A stretch of DNA of 64,000 nt from Takakia lepidozioides (lineage: Eukaryota; Streptophyta; Takakiopsida; Takakiales; Takakiaceae), in NCBI GenBank assembly GCA_030704615.1, contig CM060733.1:55614001-55678000 (forward strand), given 5' to 3'. A program made the position numbers and the translations under genes. The notes beneath the pieces are model-generated. The model ran no database searches, was not told the DNA's origin, and saw only the letters and a list, made by a program, of their open reading frames with translations. Shown one piece after another: positions 58,181 through 64,000 of the stretch; position 1 is the stretch's first letter, and the number at the start of each line of letters is the position of its first letter.

Positions 58181-58975
58181 GAAATGCGGCACCGCATTTC
58201 CATGTCGCCATCGAAATGTGGCGCCGCATTACCATGTCGGCACCGAAATGCGGCGCCGCATTTCCATGTCGGGATCGAAATGCGGCACCGCATTTCCATG
58301 TGGAACAAGAAAATGCGGTGCATCATTTCCGTCTTGGTACACGAAATACCAACACGGGTCTATAAATTGATCAGAAAACGAGGTTTGCATTGCAAATGCG
58401 GCGACGCATTTCCACCTTGGCAATGGAAACTTCTTTTTGGACAAGGGAATGCGGTGCCGCATTTCCGTACAACACTTCGAAAAGTGTGACATTTCCGACC
58501 AGCGCGATGGAATGCGTTACCGCATTTCCGAGAGAGGGTCTGCAGATGGACAAATTGCGATGTCCGTTCTGGAAATGCGGCGCCGCATTTCCATGTCCGT
58601 CATCGACTTTTTTTTAACAATGGAATGCGGTGCCAATTTTTTGCTGATGGGCCTGCAGTTCGAACAACGACCATCCCCAATACTGAAATGCGGCACCGCA
58701 TTTTCAATCCCGCCATGTCGACCTCCTTGTTCGACCTCGTTGTTCGACCTCTGTAAGCGTGGTGGCATCCATGCAATGAGTGGGAGAGGCCAAAACTGGC
58801 GTGTGGACAAAGGAAATTTTGGAAATGCGGCACCGCATTTCCAATTCAGATTACTTTTTACTATGCCAACATTGAAATGGAAAATTTAGTCCCTCCCTGT
58901 TTTGGAAATGCGGTGCCGCATTTCCAAAAGAGGTTCTTAGAGTTCCCCTGTTTTGGAAATGCGGTGCCCCATTTC
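58181..58975. repeat. Cluster of GCGG-centre palindromes
   Basis: About fourteen copies of GGAAATGCGG-NN-CCGCATTTCC in 0.8 kb: full or near-full copies start at 58181, 58213, 58245, 58277, 58309, 58393, 58447, 58510, 58571, 58685, 58821, 58904 and 58955, with a half copy at 58622. The central dinucleotide is CA, TG or CG. Spacing is irregular (about 30 to 140 bp). The cluster lies between the 3' ends of two convergent genes (57923 and 59113). Further copies are at 57044, 60274, 61533 and 62740. Confidence 0.95.
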
Positions 58976-59112
58976 TGATTTTAGGAGCGTCGTGGTTTGG
59001 GCGATTGTGTGGCTGGAATGCACACTGGAGAGGGGTCACGAATGTCGGGCAGAATTTCCTTTATATACTCTGGAAGAGAATTTACATTTACAGAGACTTC
59101 ATTAAAATTCTA

Positions 59113-62100
59113 TTAATCTTGAAAATCATCCGAATCCTCATCCTGTTCTAGACTGTCCTGCTCCTCCTCCACCCCCTCAGTGCCTCTCTCATCTCCAGCG
59201 GACTGCTCGTTGGCCAGGCTTTCGAAAATCCCATCTTCCCCTTGCGGAACTGTCCATCTCACCTCCGTTGGGTCGTCTTCCTCCCTGTCTGCGTCGCTCT
59301 CATCCGCTGAATCACATATGTACTTTCGTACCCGTCTACCTGTCTGAGCTGCTCTTTCCTTATCCTTCTGTCCTCCCTAGCCCTCTCCAAAATCTGCTCT
59401 ACTTTACTGGGATTCTCACTTCTTCTAATCGCTGTATTTGCGAGTTTAGCTGCATAACTAGGAAGGGAGTAGTCCCTCACCGGGCTCGTCATGAAGTCGG
59501 CCCTCGCAAAGAACGGGACATTCTTCCTGGCAGGAAGTGTAGGCCCTACATGTTTCGACCCGGACCCTGCAATCCTGCACATGACAATCATCAACGAGAC
59601 TAATGAGAACCACAGTCGGGAAATTCGTTTGACATAAATGACCCAGAAGGCTTTGCAAACTTACAATGTTTGCACTCACTCGTATTCCGGGTTCTCCTCC
59701 GCATCAATGTCCACTGTGTCTTCCTCGGACTCCGACGAATCCGAGGAGACTTCCGCTCTGTCGGGAGCCTTAACATTCCGTTGCAGCCCTTCAGATGGGA
59801 TCCCCACACGGATGAATCCTCCTCGTAGGCAAAGAGGTGCCGGTCGGAAAACCGCCCAGCCCACATTGAGGCACCTGTTACAATGCCATCCACACATTAC
59901 CACATGGCGCTTCAGATGTTGCGAACTACATCCTAACGAGAATTTGCAGAACAGCATAGATCAAGATTCTGCATACCTGTCCCACAGATGAGGTCGAGCA
60001 CTGTGCCCTCCACGTCTGTGCATGTCTCCATAATTGTCTGAATGAAGGCAGGGCTCCGAGTCCGTGAGTACCGCAGGGGTTCCGTTGAAGTGAGGCTATG
60101 AGGGAGAAGTTCCTTGGGAACGTTGTTGAACAGAACGTCGTAATCGAGTGGGTCGCAGTTCGGGTCAACCTTTCCTCCCTCCTTCCGGAAAGCAAAGGTG
60201 GAGTTCTCCTTCACAAAGCAGTATGCATCGAACTGCTTCGTCTGCATACACAGGGGGAAAACGATTAGAAACCGAATGCGGCACCGCATTTGAAAACACC
60301 CAAGCAAATGAATGGACGAGTGCCAGTGTCGTAATCACCTTCTTCCCTTCCGACCGAAGGCCCAGTGTGTTGATGCACGTCCACTTCTTTTTCAGAATCG
60401 GGACGGCGCTCTTGCGGGTCCACTTCGCAATTCCTGTCTGAGTGTTTTTTCCTCTGCTCGCCAGGACAACCACACAGCCTCTGTCGTCCAACACCATGCG
60501 GGCAAGCCCGAATCCTTTCTTCCAAAAGTCCTCCGAGTACCTGTTCCAAGATGGCAAAGCTTGCAGTCCTTCCACAGGCTCTCCGTCCGGAATATCCAAG
60601 ATGATCATATCGCAAGACCACTCGGTGGCATTTCCGCCCCTCCTACAATCCTTGTCTGCACACACCCTCTCAAAGAACGAGACCATATTCTGAAATCCTG
60701 GGGTGTCGGAAGGCTCTTCGGCAGTCGCCTTCTTCAGTGCTCTGCCCTTCAGACCCTCCATGGTCTTCATGTATGCCAACTTGGCTGCCCGTCCATCCAA
60801 AGCCGCCAAGAAACTCTCATTTACACACTGGACCACTGTTTCGGGAGCCACTTTCGGCCTCTTCATTTCCACCGGCTCGAAAGGGTGCCCCCCTGGGGGG
60901 TTGAAGAGTGCCTTCTTTGCCGAGCCAGTTCTCGTGCCTCTCGTGACAACGGTGGGCACAGGGGAGGCAGCCTGCGTTTGGGGGGGTGGGCTGGTTGCAA
61001 AGTCTCCATCGGAGTCCTCTTCCTCACCCTCTTCCTGAACAGGCTGTTTCTGCTTCTTCGTTTTGGCGGGTGTCACAACAGCTGCTCCTTGCTGGCGAGT
61101 CCTCTTCTTCGACCCCTTCTGTTGGGCCTGCACAGCTGCATCCACCGTCTTTTGTGCCATCTCAGCTGCCTTTCTGGATTCTTCCAGAGCAGCAGATTCC
61201 TTTGCCGACTTTGGCCCAGCAGGGACATCTTTCCTTTCTCTTCTCTTCTGCCAAGGCGTGCAGATCTTTCTCAGACTCGTCAACAATACCGCCAGACATG
61301 TCCAGGTACCACGGGCATCCAACGAGATGCGCGGGATGCCATTGTTTCTGCATCTCGGGTGTGTAGACACAGCTTGGGCCCGCCACGGTCCAAGCCATGA
61401 AGAACGGGGGCTCTTGAGCCAGGGCCCCTGTCTGAAGGAGCACGTATTTCATATACCTGCAAGGCAGTCAGCATGCGTGAGCAAAAGTTGAGACCAACCT
61501 ACTCGCAGAGTGCCACCGAAAACATAAAATGCGAATGCGGTGCCGCATTTCCGAGACAAACCTCGTAACCAGGCTTCGCATACAAGGGCAGCTGTGCTTC
61601 ACCTGTAAACAATTCGCATTGCAGCTTTCCCCGCTCCCTCCTGATGTGTAAACTCCACGCTCCTTCTTGCTGTCTGTAGCTCTCTGGCGAAAAGGTTGTC
61701 CTTGTACGCACATCTGAAACGTGTCACGTAGTCTTCCAATGTCTGTGTTCCATCCCATTTGACGTACAAGCCGAACGAATTTGTGTGCATTACGACTTGC
61801 TCCTTCGCATTCGACATTACCTGCGATTCCCAAATGCATTGTCACGTAGCAGTTCAGGGAATTCATGTCAGAAAAGCAAATCTGGGGAAGTACCTTGAAT
61901 TACCTGGAACCACCAAGTCATACGGTTGAGCCACACATCCACTGCAGGGTCGGAAACTTCCAGTGGAAAAGACCACATTGTCCTTATGCTCTCGGATGCA
62001 TTCCAGATCGACAGCCACCGTGTCTGCCATTTCCGATCCAATGTCAGGAGCTGGAAGAGAGTGGCTATTGCTAGGAAGGAACTTCAGTGCATTGAAACCT

Positions 62101-63999
62101 CACCTTCTCTTTCGCCTCCACACATGCCGTTGAGAGGTGATGCAGTTTCTCCAATTGCATGGTCGGCTGCATGGCCCGAGAATAGTGTTTTGCAATCTCG
62201 GGGATGAAGTCCTTTCCAAGTGCCGGATCTGCAATTGCCACCAGCTTCACAAGCTTTGACTTGTATTTGGTTCTGGACTTGACACCGGCTTCCTTCAAGT
62301 GCTCAGTCAATGACTGCAACGTTTTGACCTGCCCCTCACTTTCCATGAAGAAGCGTTTGGCATGGGCCAAATCCAGCTTGATGTTTGACTGCCAACAAAA
62401 ACATGCAGAAGCGTTACATTCGATTCATGTGGAAACATTACTGAAAATTGGGGAAGGATGAGCAGAGGGAAATTGGAGGACGACTTACTTCGTATATCAC
62501 CTCCACCATTCCATCCATAGTGAGACGATACCATGTCCGGTCTGTTTTTGCAACGGCTTTCTGAATGAGCTCGGGCTCCAGCATTTCCGCAAACATCTGC
62601 GGATCAGTGAGACCAGTTTTCCTCACCCTGTACAGCATGTGTGCCATGTGGGTATGCACGTACGCATTTTCAGTGACCCTGCAAGGCACACTCTCCAGTT
62701 CAGTACACGGAAGCACGGAAACAAACCAGAATGGAAACCGAAATGCGGCACCGCATTTCGAACGTGCTAGGGAGGGTATGAGTATCTTACGAGTTGAGGT
62801 CCGCCATGGCATTCTTGAGCAGGGAGGAGTCTGCCGCCTTCACCTTGAGGATGACACACTCCACCATGTAATGCCAGCCAATGTGCTTGGCATGGTTCTG
62901 CTTGATGTACTCCCACCAGGCGAGAAGTCGGTGATTCCCGTCCCACACAAAGAACATTTTACCCGACATATGGCCGAAGTCGGGATCACCCTTCAGCGTC
63001 GCCTGAATTCGTGGTTGCGAGTTGCCAGTGGGTATCCCACGTTGACAATTCATCGGCAGTGGGTCCACGAGTTTCGCCGTCCTCATTCTCAATGGAAACG
63101 TAAAACGCTGCCGATCCCAGACGGTACCCTTCTCGAAATGCGAACTTGAGCTTATCCACATCTCCGGGAAGGGCCTGCCTGACGATGGGAAGGGAGACCA
63201 TGCGACAGAGTGGGATTCGAAGAGTCCGCTGGAATACCCTGCTGCCCAGAACTCTGCCAATGCTACTGTGTGTCTCCTCCAACATTTTATCCGCTGCACT
63301 TTTGAAATCCTCCGGAGACATGTCTGTAGGTGCCGGTAGTGGCTGAGCAGCTGGAGCATCCTCAACTGGAGCTGCACTCTGGGGCCTGTCTGCGGGCAAT
63401 TCTGCCATTGCAGAGGCCTCCTCCGGGCCTGCTTGCTCATCGGTGGTGAGGTCTTGCTGCGAAAGTTGAGCGGCAGCACCCTCCTCCGGTACCAAATCGA
63501 GATCAACGGTCGATCCCATTGCCTTCGCTGCAGCAGAGTCGGCCCCAACATCTGCAGGCGGGAAATCCTCCAGGAACTGAGCTTCAGCTCGTGGAAGCGG
63601 TTTTGCGGGAGATTGTTCGCCCGTCGCCCTGATTGCCTTCTGCTTCCTCATCCTTGCAGGTGAAGGTGTCTGCTGCAATTGAATCTGTCTTCTACCCTGC
63701 TGCTTCATTCGCGTTGGGGGGGGTGAATCGGCCTGAGCCGGTTCAGAAGCCAGTAGAGGGACGGGCTGCTTCTTCTTTCGACTTTGCTGGAGAAGGGCCC
63801 GACCCCTGCTGGCGATTCTCCATGACCGAAGAACGCGAGTCGATCTCTGGGACTTTGAACTTGCCCTTCGAAGACGCGTCTTTGAATCGCAGAGGGCTAG
63901 GCCCGGCAGGAATACCCGCGCTCGGGGATCGGGTGGGTGTACGTGCTGCAGCTAGCTCCTCGGACTCTTCCTGGCTCTTCGGATTCCTGCGATCCCTCC
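59113..63999 (-). CDS. ParB-like/permuted DNA methyltransferase gene, paralog B (multi-exon)
   Basis: Exons, 5' to 3': 63999 or beyond to 62791; 62678-62489; 62388-62104; 62050-61904; 61820-61603; 61456-60339; 60241-59977; 59874 to about 59690; about 59570-59113. Splice sites fit GT-AG well (for example GAA|GTAAGT, AAG|GTGAGG, TGGGAATCGCAG). The first exon has an Ala/Pro-rich N-terminus, then KLVDPLPMNCQRGIPTGN and VWDGNHRLLAWW, a ParB/Srx-type motif. Later come DMIILDIPDGEP (motif IV position), KKKWTCINTLGL, SPAFIQTIMETC, GTVLDLICGTGAS (SAM motif I) and RHLFAYEED (motif II), ending in an acidic tail. This is beta-class order. Frame breaks near 63070, 61240 and 59760 are needed to keep the frame, so it may be a pseudogene or have assembly errors. 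A DNA- or RNA-modifying role is inferred only. Confidence 0.65.
60274..60292. repeat. Palindrome in an intron of paralog B
   Basis: GAATGCGGCACCGCATTT, central CA. It lies in the intron between the DIPDG exon and the SAM motif I exon, same family as 58181-58975. Confidence 0.9.
61533..61552. repeat. Palindrome near an exon end of paralog B
   Basis: GAATGCGGTGCCGCATTTCC, central TG. It sits in the intron after the exon ending near 61603, about 77 bp before the next exon (61456). Confidence 0.9.
62740..62759. repeat. Palindrome in the first intron of paralog B
   Basis: GAAATGCGGCACCGCATTTC, central CA, about 30 bp downstream of the donor of the ParB-like exon. Confidence 0.9.
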
Positions 64000-64000
64000 A

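Noticed and set aside
58181-58975. CRISPR-like array (repeated palindromes separated by unique sequence)
   Set aside because: Spacing is irregular (about 30 to 140 bp), the repeats vary in the centre and arm length, there is no cas gene, and copies also lie in introns. It is a eukaryotic context.
60312-61400. 362-codon open frame on the plus strand
   Set aside because: It is antisense to the large exon of the methyltransferase gene (60339-61456), which has conserved blocks and splice sites. The opposite frame is rich in Leu, Ser and Cys, as expected from a shadow.

Overview
This window looks like nuclear DNA of a streptophyte (green-plant lineage), most likely a charophyte alga such as a Chara-like species. 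The reasons are interrupted genes with GT-AG boundaries, Ty3/gypsy elements with plant-type primer-binding sites, LINE remnants, long stretches of decayed repeats, and a gypsy element carrying a cytosine-5 DNA methyltransferase, an arrangement already reported from charophytes. The organism assignment is inference. No rRNA gene, convincing tRNA gene, CRISPR array or bacterial operon was seen.

Layout: 0.7-4.1 kb is a giant inverted repeat (arms of about 1.6 kb, 79-bp spacer), each arm containing a tandem duplication of about 1 kb. From 4.2 to 9.5 kb is sparse sequence with weak coding fragments and a few hairpins. From 9.5 to 21.3 kb lie exons of one or two minus-strand genes, including a zinc-knuckle (CCHC) protein; the 14-20.2 kb stretch between them is filled with LINE 3' ends, a LINE reverse-transcriptase fragment, and a small LTR element with intact 5-bp target duplications. 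From 22 to 27 kb is a copy of an undescribed coiled-coil element, split by an inversion.

From 27 to 30.8 kb (plus strand) and 59.1 kb to the right edge (minus strand) lie two paralogous multi-exon genes for a permuted, beta-class-like SAM-dependent methyltransferase. The right copy also has a ParB/Srx-like segment (DGNHRLLAWW) upstream, an order resembling prokaryotic ParB-DNA methylase fusions. The left copy is truncated at the coiled-coil element and decayed at SAM motif I. Each gene carries its own family of short palindromes in introns or flanks, and in both families the central dinucleotide is mostly CA or TG instead of the CG needed for perfect symmetry.

From 32.3 to 44.5 kb is a minus-strand Ty3/gypsy element with gag, protease, a cytosine-5 methyltransferase, RT, RNase H, integrase and a C-terminal PHD finger, with rearranged LTRs. 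From 44.9 to 49.2 kb is a second coiled-coil element copy with two 0.56-kb LTR-like repeats. From 49.2 to 53.85 kb is a second gypsy element with a tRNA-Asp-type primer site, and 54.4-55.6 kb is a LINE ORF2 fragment. From 56.2 to 57.9 kb are two head-to-head paralogs of an unknown Cys-rich family, followed by the main cluster of palindromes.

Many otherwise clear reading frames are broken by single-base shifts. Either most are decaying copies or the assembly has residual indels; the sequence alone cannot decide. Functions below are homology- or motif-based readings made by eye, without database searches.
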